DNA from: Pukyongia salina
Lineage (GTDB): Bacteria > Bacteroidota > Bacteroidia > Flavobacteriales > Flavobacteriaceae
Assembly: GCF_002966125.1 (NCBI RefSeq)
Contig: NZ_CP027062.1
Location: forward strand, 434,001-498,000
DNA length: 64,000 bases
Direction of reading: 5' to 3'
Position numbers and translations under genes: made by a program. This document shows positions 19,059 to 27,446 of this stretch, piece by piece. The notes under the pieces are model-generated. The model saw nothing but the letters and a program-made list of their open reading frames with translations, was not told the origin of the DNA and ran no database searches. Numbering within the stretch: the stretch's first letter is position 1; every line of letters begins with the position of its first letter.

Positions 19059-20690
19059 ATGCTTTCAATTGCCGAAAAATCCTTATATCGCAGTGAACTT
19101 TTTCGTCACCTCGATGGAATCGCCTTCGCTCCGGTAGTAACAGCCCTTCACGAAAAAGGTGTATTTGATTATCTACTTGAAAAAAAGGAATGTTCGCTGC
19201 AATCTCTATGTGATCATTTCTCTGCCAATGAAGGGTATTTGAACATCGGCCTTAGGATGTTGGCCTCACAGGGCTGGCTGGAATACAATCTCGACAGACA
19301 TGATAATTTGGTAACGCTGCGTATAAATAACAAAAGCAGTATTGGGTTTTTAATGGCAAATCGCTACGAGGATGTTGTAAATTTTATGAAAATTTCTGCC
19401 GAATTTCACCCACGTCATTTCGAACTGGAACAGTTCACTATCCTGAATAGGATCTTTAATAAATATAAGAATGGGGATTACTCCCCCACTTCCGAAGATG
19501 AACTGGTACGGGAGGTTGAAATTCAGATAGAAAAACATATTGAAGGAGTACTGGTGGGACCGATCTCTGTATTCCTTGGAATGGATGGAATGTTCCACAA
19601 GTACTTCATGGAAGCTTCCTTTAGCGCAGACGAATTTCATGAAGATCCTGTAAGTTTCAGCAAACTCTTGGATTTTTTCACATTTTTGGGCTGGTTCCGA
19701 AAAAAGAACGATAACTATCGATTTACAGACAAAGGGTTGTTTTTTGCGAGAAGGTCTACCGCCTATGGGGTTACAGTTTCATATATCCCCACTTTCAGAC
19801 GAGTGGACGAATTAATGTTTGGGAATGCCCTTATCTTTAAAAGTTCGGTCACTACGGCAACCGAGATCCATGTGGATCGGGAAATGAACGTATGGGGAAG
19901 CGGGGGAGCGCATTCGGCTTATTTCAAAAAGATAGACGATATTATTATTTCACTATTCAATAAACCCATTGAAGAACAACCCAAGGGCATCCTGGATATG
20001 GGATGCGGCAATGGAGCCTTTCTAATCCATCTTTTCGAAGTTATCGAACAACGAACCCATCGAGGTAGCATGTTAGAGGAGTACCCGCTCTTCCTGGTTG
20101 GAGTGGATTTCAACCGTGCAGCGCTAAAAGCAACTCGTGCCAACCTCGTAAAGGCCGATATCTGGGCTAAGGTAATTTGGGGAGACATTGGAGACCCCGA
20201 ACAGCTAGAGGAAGACATACAATCAAGTTATGATATCAACCTCAACGATCTCCTAAATGTACGCACCTTTCTAGATCACAACAGGCCCTGGACCATGCCC
20301 GAAGGATCTGTAGAGGGAGAAACTAGCTTGAGTACAGGTGCGTTCGCATCGGCAGGTGATAGGTTGCCCAACGCTTTGGTGGAACAGAATCTAAAAGAAC
20401 ACTTCGAGAACTGGAAACGGTATATCGGAAAGTTTGGTTTGCTGCTAATAGAGTTGCATACCATCGACCCGAAGATAGCAGCCGCAAATATTGGAAAGAC
20501 CGCGGCCACTGCCTACGATGCGACCCATGGTTTTAGCGACCAATATATCCTGGAGCTGGATGTTTTCAACCATATCCTGAAAGAAATTGGGCTGTTTTCA
20601 GATCCCGCTCATTTTTCTAAATTCCCCAATAACGAATTGGCGACCGTGAGTATTCATTATTTAACTGTAAATGATCAACATGACAACTGA
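19059..20690 (+). CDS. Large class I SAM-dependent methyltransferase with winged-helix N-terminus
   Basis: A 543-residue protein. Residues about 20-85 and 160-235 look like two winged-helix/dimerisation segments as in O-methyltransferases (VVTALHEKGVFDYLLEKKEC; LLDFFTFLGWFRKKNDNYRF). The SAM motif I is GILDMGCGNGAFLIHLFEVI at about 309-328, motif II near VGVDFNRAALKATRANL, and a later acidic segment WGDIGDPEQL. The C-terminal half (ELHTIDPKIAAANIGKT, ATHGFSDQYILELDVFNHI) resembles AprA-related polyketide-pathway methyltransferases, which I suggest only tentatively. Its stop overlaps the following VOC gene, so the two are translationally coupled. A TATATTTA element lies near 19030. Confidence 0.82.
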   Translation: MLSIAEKSLYRSELFRHLDGIAFAPVVTALHEKGVFDYLLEKKECSLQSLCDHFSANEGYLNIGLRMLASQGWLEYNLDRHDNLVTLRINNKSSIGFLMANRYEDVVNFMKISAEFHPRHFELEQFTILNRIFNKYKNGDYSPTSEDELVREVEIQIEKHIEGVLVGPISVFLGMDGMFHKYFMEASFSADEFHEDPVSFSKLLDFFTFLGWFRKKNDNYRFTDKGLFFARRSTAYGVTVSYIPTFRRVDELMFGNALIFKSSVTTATEIHVDREMNVWGSGGAHSAYFKKIDDIIISLFNKPIEEQPKGILDMGCGNGAFLIHLFEVIEQRTHRGSMLEEYPLFLVGVDFNRAALKATRANLVKADIWAKVIWGDIGDPEQLEEDIQSSYDINLNDLLNVRTFLDHNRPWTMPEGSVEGETSLSTGAFASAGDRLPNALVEQNLKEHFENWKRYIGKFGLLLIELHTIDPKIAAANIGKTAATAYDATHGFSDQYILELDVFNHILKEIGLFSDPAHFSKFPNNELATVSIHYLTVNDQHDN

Positions 20691-21105
20691 ATTAAGACCC
20701 TTTCACCTGGCTATTCCTGTAGATGATATTGAAACTAATCGCAGTTTTTATCGTGATGTTCTTGGCTGTAAAGAAGGCCGGAGCAGTGATCACTGGGTGG
20801 ACTTCGATTTTTACGGCCATCAGCTGGTGATCCATCTTAAGGAACGTTCACCGAAGGAACAACAAAATAATCCTGTGGATGGTAAAGAAGTACCTATTCC
20901 TCACTTTGGTGTAGTACTGGATATGCCCACATTCGGTAAGCTTTCGGAATCCCTTCAGAAAAGAAACGTAAAATTTATAATCGAACCTTACGTTCGGTTT
21001 GAAGGAGAAACAGGTGAACAAGCCACCATGTTCTTCAAGGACCCCAGTGGAAATGCCCTGGAATTTAAAGCCTTTAAAAACCTAGATCAGCTCTTCGCGA
21101 AATAA
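20671..21105 (+). CDS. VOC-fold (glyoxalase/bleomycin-resistance-like) protein
   Basis: A 144-residue vicinal-oxygen-chelate protein with two beta-alpha-beta-beta-beta units: FHLAIPVDDIETNRSFYRDV, then PHFGVVLDMPTFGKL. Candidate metal ligands are the His of PFHLAIPV, the His of YGHQLVIH and HFGVVL, and the Glu of GNALEFKAF. It resembles VOC dioxygenase-like proteins annotated without substrate. It overlaps the methyltransferase gene by 11-20 bases depending on which ATG is used (20671 or 20680), so it most likely acts in the same pathway. Confidence 0.85.
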   Translation: MINMTTELRPFHLAIPVDDIETNRSFYRDVLGCKEGRSSDHWVDFDFYGHQLVIHLKERSPKEQQNNPVDGKEVPIPHFGVVLDMPTFGKLSESLQKRNVKFIIEPYVRFEGETGEQATMFFKDPSGNALEFKAFKNLDQLFAK

Positions 21106-21116
21106 CGATTTCCGGA

Positions 21117-21389
21117 TCAATTACATTCCATATCATCCGGAAACAACGCGCAGTAACATTCGGGATCTGTTTCCAGAGTACACTGTGCTTCACAGGCACC
21201 TTCACTATCCCCATGAGCCAGATGGGCCGGCAATGCATTTATACTTATAGTAATAGAATGGGCATTGGTAGGGTTCCCCGGTGGAATATGACAGATAGTG
21301 ACTTTAGGTCCATCGCTATTATTACGCATTCCTACGGCAGTAACCACACCTATGGATACAAGTGCCGCAATTAAAATAATTCTTCTCAT
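21117..21389 (-). CDS. Small exported CHIPPGNP-motif protein
   Basis: A 90-residue protein with an N-terminal hydrophobic signal/anchor (MRRIILIAALVSIGVVTAVG) and the widespread but unexplained motif VTICHIPPGNPTNAHSITIS followed by LPAHLAHGD and a cysteine-rich tail (six cysteines: GACEAQC, DPECYC, MEC). The pattern C-H ... H ... H-x-x-H suggests a metal site or disulphide-stabilised knot. No function is established. It is convergent with the VOC gene, 12 bases away. Confidence 0.75.
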   Translation of the reverse strand: MRRIILIAALVSIGVVTAVGMRNNSDGPKVTICHIPPGNPTNAHSITISINALPAHLAHGDSEGACEAQCTLETDPECYCALFPDDMECN

Positions 21390-21541
21390 TTTTCATTTAA
21401 TTAGTTAGATAGAAAAAAGGTACGATTATTACTAATTCGTCAATGAATTTTTAGACCAATTGGATATAAAATCGACGAAAATACCTACAAATTAAAATTG
21501 CAATGGGAAATCCCTATCTTTAAAACAAAAAAGAAAGATCT

Positions 21542-22564
21542 ATGACTAAACCTATTCCACAGCACATAATTCAGCAGATCTTTATTCTTCTGCTTATCAT
21601 TGTAATTGGAGGGCTTATTTTCAGAGAGTTACTTCCGTATTTTTCCGGGGTGTTGGGGGCAATCACCATTTACGTGCTAATGCGGGGCTGGATGCTCTGG
21701 CTGGTAAGGAAGGGATGGAATCCCAACCTGGCGGCCTCCTTTCTTATACTTATCTCTTTTGTTGGAATCTTAGTTCCGGTTACCGGGGTGATATTCATGT
21801 TAGGCAATAAGATTGGAAACGCAGTGCAAAATTCCGAAAAGGTGGTTCAGGCTCTGAAAGATCAGCTTGCTGCTATGGAAACAAGGTATCACTTCGACCT
21901 CGCCTCTCAAATAGATGTTAGCGCGATCTCAAACTGGTTGTCAGACAATTTACAGGCAGTCGCAGGAAGTACGTTCGATATTGTGATCGCGATCGGATTG
22001 ATGTATTTCATCCTTTTCTATATGTTCACAAACAGGCGCATGGTGAAAAACTCGGTGGGCGAATATATTCCCATTAACAAACCTAATCTGAAAGTTATTG
22101 GAAATGAGATTCAGGCGATGGTACGCTCCAATGCCCTGGGAATCCCCCTGGTAGCTTTGGCACAAGGAATTATCGCTTTGATCGGTTTTTTTATCTTCGG
22201 AATTCCGGATCCTTTCTTCTGGTTTGTGATCGTAACAATAGGATCTATGATCCCCTTTGTGGGTACACTTATTGGGATCCTTCCGGTCTTTATTCTTGAA
22301 CTCTCAACCGGAAATAATTTTTCGGCCTGGGGAATACTTTTATACGGTCTTATCGTAGTGGGATCCACAGATAACATCATTCGATTATACGTGCTAAAAC
22401 GACTGGATAATGTTCACCCGTTGATAACTCTTATTGGTGTAATTGTGGGAGTACCGTTATTTGGTTTTATCGGACTAATATTCGGGCCTTTACTTATTAG
22501 TCTTTTTATTGTGATAGTGAATATATACCGCAAAGAATATTTGCCTTCCAAGGCTCAGGATTGA
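21542..22564 (+). CDS. AI-2E family transporter (PerM/TqsA-type permease)
   Basis: A 340-residue integral membrane protein with about eight transmembrane segments and the AI-2E transporter family layout: an N-terminal pair of helices (IFILLLIIVIGGLIF), a soluble linker (about 100-135) and C-terminal landmarks GIPDPFFWFVIVTIGSMIPF and NVHPLITLIGVIVGVPLFGFIG. Members export autoinducer-2 or work as Na/H antiporters; substrate cannot be read from the sequence. A TATCTTTA -7-like element (21515-21522) lies upstream. It ends three bases from the folD stop. Confidence 0.9.
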   Translation: MTKPIPQHIIQQIFILLLIIVIGGLIFRELLPYFSGVLGAITIYVLMRGWMLWLVRKGWNPNLAASFLILISFVGILVPVTGVIFMLGNKIGNAVQNSEKVVQALKDQLAAMETRYHFDLASQIDVSAISNWLSDNLQAVAGSTFDIVIAIGLMYFILFYMFTNRRMVKNSVGEYIPINKPNLKVIGNEIQAMVRSNALGIPLVALAQGIIALIGFFIFGIPDPFFWFVIVTIGSMIPFVGTLIGILPVFILELSTGNNFSAWGILLYGLIVVGSTDNIIRLYVLKRLDNVHPLITLIGVIVGVPLFGFIGLIFGPLLISLFIVIVNIYRKEYLPSKAQD

Positions 22565-22567
22565 GCA

Positions 22568-23446
22568 TTAATTCATACTGTTTTCTCTTGCGAGTAGCGT
22601 ATTTTTAAGCAGCATGGCAATGGTCATTGGCCCAACCCCACCGGGTACCGGGGTTATAAAGGAAGATTTCTTGCTCACATTTTCAAAATCCACATCGCCG
22701 GTAATCACATATCCTCTTGAATGCGATTGGTCCGGAACACGTGTAATGCCCACATCTATTACTACCACTCCATCCTTCACCATATCGGCTTTTAGAAATT
22801 TTGGCACTCCTAGAGCAGAAACGATTATATCTGCGTTTCGTGTAAGTTCGGCCATATCTTTTGTTCGGCTGTGCGCTAGTGTTACCGTACAATCGCCCGG
22901 GTAACCTTTGCGACTAAGGAGGATACTCATTGGCCTGCCAACGATATTACTTCTACCTATCACCACGGCATGTTTCCCTTGGGTCTCTACATTATTCCGC
23001 TCCAGTAATTCGATAATTCCATAAGGTGTTGCGGCAATAAAGGTTTCCATTCCCAGGGCCATTTTACCAAAGTTCTCCGGGTGAAAACCATCCACATCCT
23101 TGTTAGGATCCACGGCCATTAATACTTTTTGTGAATCTATATGTCGAGGCAATGGCAATTGGACAATGTAGCCATCAATATTCTTATCATTGTTTAGTTC
23201 ATTGATCTTCTTCAACAACTCATCCTCGGTAGTAGACTCCGGCATGTGAACTAGTGTCGATTCGAAACCTACTCGCTCGCAGGCTCGTACTTTACTACCC
23301 ACATATGTTAAGCTTGCCCCGTCATCCCCAACTAAAACCGCAGCCAGATGTGGCACCTTTTCGCCTTTCGATTTCATAGCATCCACAGCTATCTTTATCT
23401 CATCTTTAATATCGCTACTGGCTTTCTTACCGTCGAGGATTGTCAT
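22568..23446 (-). CDS. folD: Bifunctional methylenetetrahydrofolate dehydrogenase/cyclohydrolase
   Basis: Interconverts 5,10-methylene-, methenyl- and 10-formyl-tetrahydrofolate. The 292-residue product has the catalytic Lys52 in LTYVGSKVRACERVG, the substrate loop GYIVQLPLPRHID, the signature VVIGRSNIVGRPMSILL and the end PVPGGVGPMTIAMLL. It follows ffh after 18 bases and is probably in the same transcript. Confidence 0.96.
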   Translation of the reverse strand: MTILDGKKASSDIKDEIKIAVDAMKSKGEKVPHLAAVLVGDDGASLTYVGSKVRACERVGFESTLVHMPESTTEDELLKKINELNNDKNIDGYIVQLPLPRHIDSQKVLMAVDPNKDVDGFHPENFGKMALGMETFIAATPYGIIELLERNNVETQGKHAVVIGRSNIVGRPMSILLSRKGYPGDCTVTLAHSRTKDMAELTRNADIIVSALGVPKFLKADMVKDGVVVIDVGITRVPDQSHSRGYVITGDVDFENVSKKSSFITPVPGGVGPMTIAMLLKNTLLARENSMN

Positions 23447-23464
23447 TTGATTCGCTTTAAATTC

Positions 23465-24793
23465 TTATTTCATTTTATTCATCATCTGCATCATCTTTCT
23501 ACCTCCGCCACCTTGCATCATCTTCATCATTTTGCTCATTTGATTGAATTGCTTCAATAACTGATTTACTTCCTGAACTGAAGTTCCACTTCCCTTGGCA
23601 ATACGCTTTTTCCTGTTCCCGTCGATAACGGCGGGAGTGGATCGCTCTTGAGGAGTCATGGAATTGATGATCGCCTCAATACCCTTGAACGCATCGTCGT
23701 CTATATCTATATCTTTTATGGCTTTTCCTGCACCTGGGATCATTCCAATAAGGTCCTTCATACTTCCCATCTTCTTCACCTGCTGGATCTGTTTCATGAA
23801 ATCGTCGAAACCAAATTGGTTCTTTGCTATTTTCTTCTGAAGCTTCCTGGCTTCTTCCTCATCAAATTGCTCTTGTGCACGTTCTACCAGGGAAACAACA
23901 TCACCCATCCCCAGAATCCTGTCTGCCATACGGGAGGGATGAAAGACATCGATAGCCTCCATTTTTTCGCCGGTCCCTATAAACTTAATGGGTTTATCTA
24001 CTACGCTTTTAATAGAGATGGCTGCACCTCCACGTGTATCACCGTCCAATTTGGTGAGTACTACCCCTTCGAAGTTAAGTCGGTCGTTAAAGGTCTTCGC
24101 CGTATTAACTGCATCCTGCCCTGTCATGGAATCCACCACGAATAAGGTTTCATTAGGTTTGATGGCGGCGTGGATATTAGCGATCTCCGTCATCATTTCC
24201 TCGTCCACCGCCAGGCGACCTGCTGTATCGACGATCACAACATTAAATCCATTCTGTTTGGCATGTGCAATTGCCTTTGTGGCAATATCAACGGGATCCA
24301 TATTCCCTTCCTCCGAATAAACCTCCACCCCGATCTGTTCGCCTACAACATGTAATTGATTTATTGCCGCAGGTCTGTAAACATCACAAGCTACGAGAAG
24401 AGGATTTTTAGATTTCTTTGTTTTCAGAAAATTTGCAAGCTTTCCTGAAAAGGTAGTTTTACCACTTCCCTGAAGACCAGACATTAGAATCACACTGGGT
24501 GAACCACTTAGATCTATACCAGCGGTATCGCCTCCCATAAGCTCGGTGAGTTCGTCCTTTACGATCTTCACCATGAGCTGTCCCGGTTGCAAGGTGGTCA
24601 ATACATTTTGACCCAATGCTTTTTCTTTAACGCGATTGGTGAATTCCTTTGCCGTTTTAAAATTCACATCGGCATCCAGTAATGCGCGACGGACTTCCTT
24701 CAGAGTTTCGGCTACATTGACTTCCGTAATACTACCGTGCCCTTTTAATACATGTAAGGCCTTATCGAGTTTATCGGTTAAATTATTGAACAT
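23465..24793 (-). CDS. ffh: Signal recognition particle protein Ffh
   Basis: GTPase of the signal recognition particle, which brings nascent membrane and secreted proteins to FtsY. The 442-residue protein has the N domain (1-95), P-loop GLQGSGKTT at 106-114, G-domain motifs DTAGRLAVDEEM and TKLDGDTRGGAA, and the methionine-rich M domain that binds 4.5S RNA and signal peptides, ending with a Gly/Met-rich MMQGGGGRKMMQMMNKMK. An exact TATCTTTG element lies 26 bases upstream. Confidence 0.97.
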   Translation of the reverse strand: MFNNLTDKLDKALHVLKGHGSITEVNVAETLKEVRRALLDADVNFKTAKEFTNRVKEKALGQNVLTTLQPGQLMVKIVKDELTELMGGDTAGIDLSGSPSVILMSGLQGSGKTTFSGKLANFLKTKKSKNPLLVACDVYRPAAINQLHVVGEQIGVEVYSEEGNMDPVDIATKAIAHAKQNGFNVVIVDTAGRLAVDEEMMTEIANIHAAIKPNETLFVVDSMTGQDAVNTAKTFNDRLNFEGVVLTKLDGDTRGGAAISIKSVVDKPIKFIGTGEKMEAIDVFHPSRMADRILGMGDVVSLVERAQEQFDEEEARKLQKKIAKNQFGFDDFMKQIQQVKKMGSMKDLIGMIPGAGKAIKDIDIDDDAFKGIEAIINSMTPQERSTPAVIDGNRKKRIAKGSGTSVQEVNQLLKQFNQMSKMMKMMQGGGGRKMMQMMNKMK

Positions 24794-24818
24794 TTGCTTG
24801 CTTCGGTTTTAAGAATCG

Positions 24819-24826
24819 CAAAGATA
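24819..24826 (-). promoter_or_regulatory. ffh-folD -7 promoter element
   Basis: TATCTTTG on the minus strand, 26 bases upstream of the ffh ATG. Confidence 0.6.
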
Positions 24827-25075
24827 CAAATTGAGGAGGTTGTTACAAACTATGGCTCCAGATTATAAACAGATTAAATGAGTGGCAATCCCTTCAGAAA
24901 AAATTCTGAAAGAAAATTCATTCAGGTTTAATACCCCTAAATGTTGTACCTTTAATTTATTGTAAATCAATAATTTAAACTTCTCTCCCCATTTTCCATC
25001 CTTACTATTGCTGGTAGCATCGATTTTCATATTCAAAGTCGGTGCTGAATTTGTTATTAACTAAACCAATATAAA

Positions 25076-25840
25076 ATGAAAAACAAACACATTATCAACT
25101 CGCTTTTAATGTTCTTCGTGTTCACAATGTTCACTGGGATTTCTCAGGAAAAATCAACCCAGATGTACTGGATCCATGAAGATCAGGTAAAACCTTCCAT
25201 GGTTGGCGAATATGAGGCCGTTTCTAAAGAACTAGTGGCGGCATGCAAAACACATGGTGTGAAAGAAGCCAAATGGCTAACACTCGCCACGAGTAATTTT
25301 AACTATATCTATGTGGGTGAGATAGATAAAATGGCCGACCTGGATAAGAATATCTTTGCCGGCCTATCTGAAAAGATGGGGAAAGAAGCGTTCTCCAACC
25401 TATTTGCCAGAATGGACAAATGTTATACAGACCACCTGGACTACATCATTACCCTGGACAAAGATCTCTCCTATCAACCATCGGGAATCAATCAAATGCC
25501 GGAAGGTAAATACTATCGTAATAATGTACGATACTATGTCACGCCGGAAAACTATGCCAAGGGTTATGAAATTGCCAAGAAATACAAGAAGCTATTTAGT
25601 GAGAAAGGATCTAAGATGTATTACCGGGTCTATCGCAGTAGCTTTGGATCGAACGGTACCTTTTTCATGGTCGCTATGGCGGCAGAAAGCCCTGAAGATT
25701 ACGAGCGCATGTCCGCCGCGAACCGCAAATTACTGGGTGAAGAGGGAGCCAAGTTAAACCAGGAACTTCTGGGTATAATCTCAAAGATGGATGAAATGCA
25801 AGGTTGGATGCGTACAGACCTTAGTTACACAGGGAATTAA
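25076..25840 (+). CDS. Secreted protein with duplicated ABM/Dabb-like fold
   Basis: A 254-residue protein with signal peptide (MKNKHIINSLLMFFVFTMFTG, cleavage near ISQ). The mature part seems to hold two related halves: YWIHEDQVKPSMVGEYEAVS (about 30-130) and RNNVRYYVTPENYAKGYEIA (about 145-250), each with a beta strand, a helix of about 20 residues and an internal YIY/YYR strand, as in dimeric ferredoxin-like domains. No named family or active-site motif is recognised. The next gene follows after 25 bases and is probably co-transcribed. A TACCTTTA -7-like element lies at 24947-24954. Confidence 0.78.
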   Translation: MKNKHIINSLLMFFVFTMFTGISQEKSTQMYWIHEDQVKPSMVGEYEAVSKELVAACKTHGVKEAKWLTLATSNFNYIYVGEIDKMADLDKNIFAGLSEKMGKEAFSNLFARMDKCYTDHLDYIITLDKDLSYQPSGINQMPEGKYYRNNVRYYVTPENYAKGYEIAKKYKKLFSEKGSKMYYRVYRSSFGSNGTFFMVAMAAESPEDYERMSAANRKLLGEEGAKLNQELLGIISKMDEMQGWMRTDLSYTGN

Positions 25841-25865
25841 TTAACTAAACAAAACAATAGATCAT

Positions 25866-26399
25866 ATGAAAAAATTAGCATTATTAGCAGTGGTGGGCTT
25901 GTTACTCTTTGCCTGCAAACAGGGTGAAACGAGATACACACAAAGCTCTCCCGAGATCGATACATTTAAAGCCTTAGTGGATGCTTACGAGGCTGCCGAT
26001 TGGAAAACCTATACATCAAAGTTTGCCGATACGGCAAAAGTTTATCACAATTCGGATGACAAGGCAATGACCCCGGCCGAAACAGTAGAGACTCATAAGC
26101 AAAACACAGCGGCTCTATCGTCTTACGGTTTTGACGATGAAAAGGGCGATATGGAAATGGTGGTAACAGACAAAGGTGAAACCTGGGTTAATTTCTGGGG
26201 AGTTTGGAATGCGACCATCGCCTCCAACGGACAGAAATTAATGATCCCCGTTCATGTTACCGCTCAGTTTGTTGATGGTAAAGTAGTAAAGGAATACGGA
26301 TACTGGGATAACGCTCCATTGATGAAGGCTATGGAAGCAGCAGCGGCTGCTGCCGAAGCGGCTGAAGATGAAACAGATGTAACCGATACTAGTGATTAA
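25866..26399 (+). CDS. SnoaL/NTF2-like lipoprotein
   Basis: A 177-residue lipoprotein (MKKLALLAVVGLLLFAC, lipobox Cys17) with one NTF2-like domain: FKALVDAYEAADWKTYTSKF, a central TPAETVETHKQNTAAL, the strand WVNFWGVWNATI and VHVTAQFVDGKVVKEYGYWD. The C-terminus is an alanine/acid-rich tail (AAAAAAEAAEDETDVTD-like). Function unknown; the gene pairs with the upstream duplicated-domain protein. Confidence 0.82.
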   Translation: MKKLALLAVVGLLLFACKQGETRYTQSSPEIDTFKALVDAYEAADWKTYTSKFADTAKVYHNSDDKAMTPAETVETHKQNTAALSSYGFDDEKGDMEMVVTDKGETWVNFWGVWNATIASNGQKLMIPVHVTAQFVDGKVVKEYGYWDNAPLMKAMEAAAAAAEAAEDETDVTDTSD

Positions 26400-26412
26400 T
26401 TCGGTTTAAATG

Positions 26413-26446
26413 AAAAAAGCCGCGGTGTATTTCCGCGGCTTTTTTT
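26413..26446. terminator. Bidirectional intrinsic terminator
   Basis: AAAAAAGCCGCGG / CCGCGGCTTTTTTT stem with a 7-base loop between two convergent genes; A-run and T-run on either side. Confidence 0.88.
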
Positions 26447-26448
26447 GT

Positions 26449-27315
26449 TTATTTCTTCAACCATCTTCTCAATACCAGGATCACAATGATCGCCAGCAGC
26501 ATAAGTGGCCAAATATGAATAAAGAACAAGACAATGGATTCGATCATTTTCCAGCCGAAGGATAAGGCATCCTTAGCCTTGGCGCCAAAGGTCTTTTTAT
26601 AAGCAGTTGGTTCCTTAGTATACGCAACAGTCTCGTACAGATCTATCTGAATGGTGCTATAGGCTACCTTATTGGTTAAATATTTAAGCCTCCCCTGAAC
26701 CGATTCGATCTCTTCCTGCAATACCCGTAGTTTTTCCTCGGTATTTAAAATATCTTCTACTGTTTTCGCATTTTTCCGCAAGATATCTTCATAACGTTTC
26801 TTTACCTCAAGCTTCGTTTCCAGTCGACCTTGCAAGTCGATGTACTCTTCGGTAACATCCTTGGTGGTGATGTTCTCATACTCGACAAATTCTACCACAT
26901 TACCAATGCTGTCCATGATATTATCGAAACTTTCCTGAGGTACTTTGATGGTAAAGCGGTTTTGTTTTTGATACAGGTTGTTCTCGTAACGCAGATCACT
27001 TATATAAGCGTTGTACTGCAAGGCGATCTTTCGTATCTGGGCGGTGGCAACCTTTACGTCTTTCACCTTGTATCTAGCCGAAGCCGATTTGATGATCTTT
27101 AAGTTATCCGGCGTTTTTATTAAGGTGGCATCCGGTTTAAAGCTTGCGATACCATCTTCTTCCACCTCGATAGCCTCGAATGACTCATTAAGATCTACAT
27201 CTCCCATTTTAAGTTCCTCACTATAACTTCCTCCCTGCCCACAGCCGTAAAGAAAACCAAATAGTAAAAGGAACATACTTATTTTCCAAACTGATTTAAA
27301 ACGATTTGTCTTCAT
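26449..27315 (-). CDS. DUF4349 membrane-anchored lipoprotein
   Basis: A 288-residue protein with lipobox (FLLLFGFLYGC, Cys25), a DUF4349 domain (SARYKVKDVKVATAQIRKIA, YISDLRYENNLYQKQNRFTI, VPQESFDNIMDSIGNVVEFV, DVTEEYIDLQGRLETK), a long coiled coil (about 155-215: LEVKKRYEDILRKNAKTVED) and a C-terminal transmembrane helix (LFFIHIWPLMLLAIIVILVL) with a basic end. Anchored at both ends, it could span the periplasm. Function of the family is unknown. A TAGGTTTG -7 element (27343-27350, minus) precedes it. Confidence 0.85.
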   Translation of the reverse strand: MKTNRFKSVWKISMFLLLFGFLYGCGQGGSYSEELKMGDVDLNESFEAIEVEEDGIASFKPDATLIKTPDNLKIIKSASARYKVKDVKVATAQIRKIALQYNAYISDLRYENNLYQKQNRFTIKVPQESFDNIMDSIGNVVEFVEYENITTKDVTEEYIDLQGRLETKLEVKKRYEDILRKNAKTVEDILNTEEKLRVLQEEIESVQGRLKYLTNKVAYSTIQIDLYETVAYTKEPTAYKKTFGAKAKDALSFGWKMIESIVLFFIHIWPLMLLAIIVILVLRRWLKK

Positions 27316-27446
27316 AATTTCATATTTTTAATTATTACACGACAAACCTAAAACCAAAGAGCCAAGGCTGATTGCAAACGTCTTGTAAACCAATTGTATT
27401 CTATTTTACAATTTTCATTTAACTGATTTTCAACATTTTATAGTTT

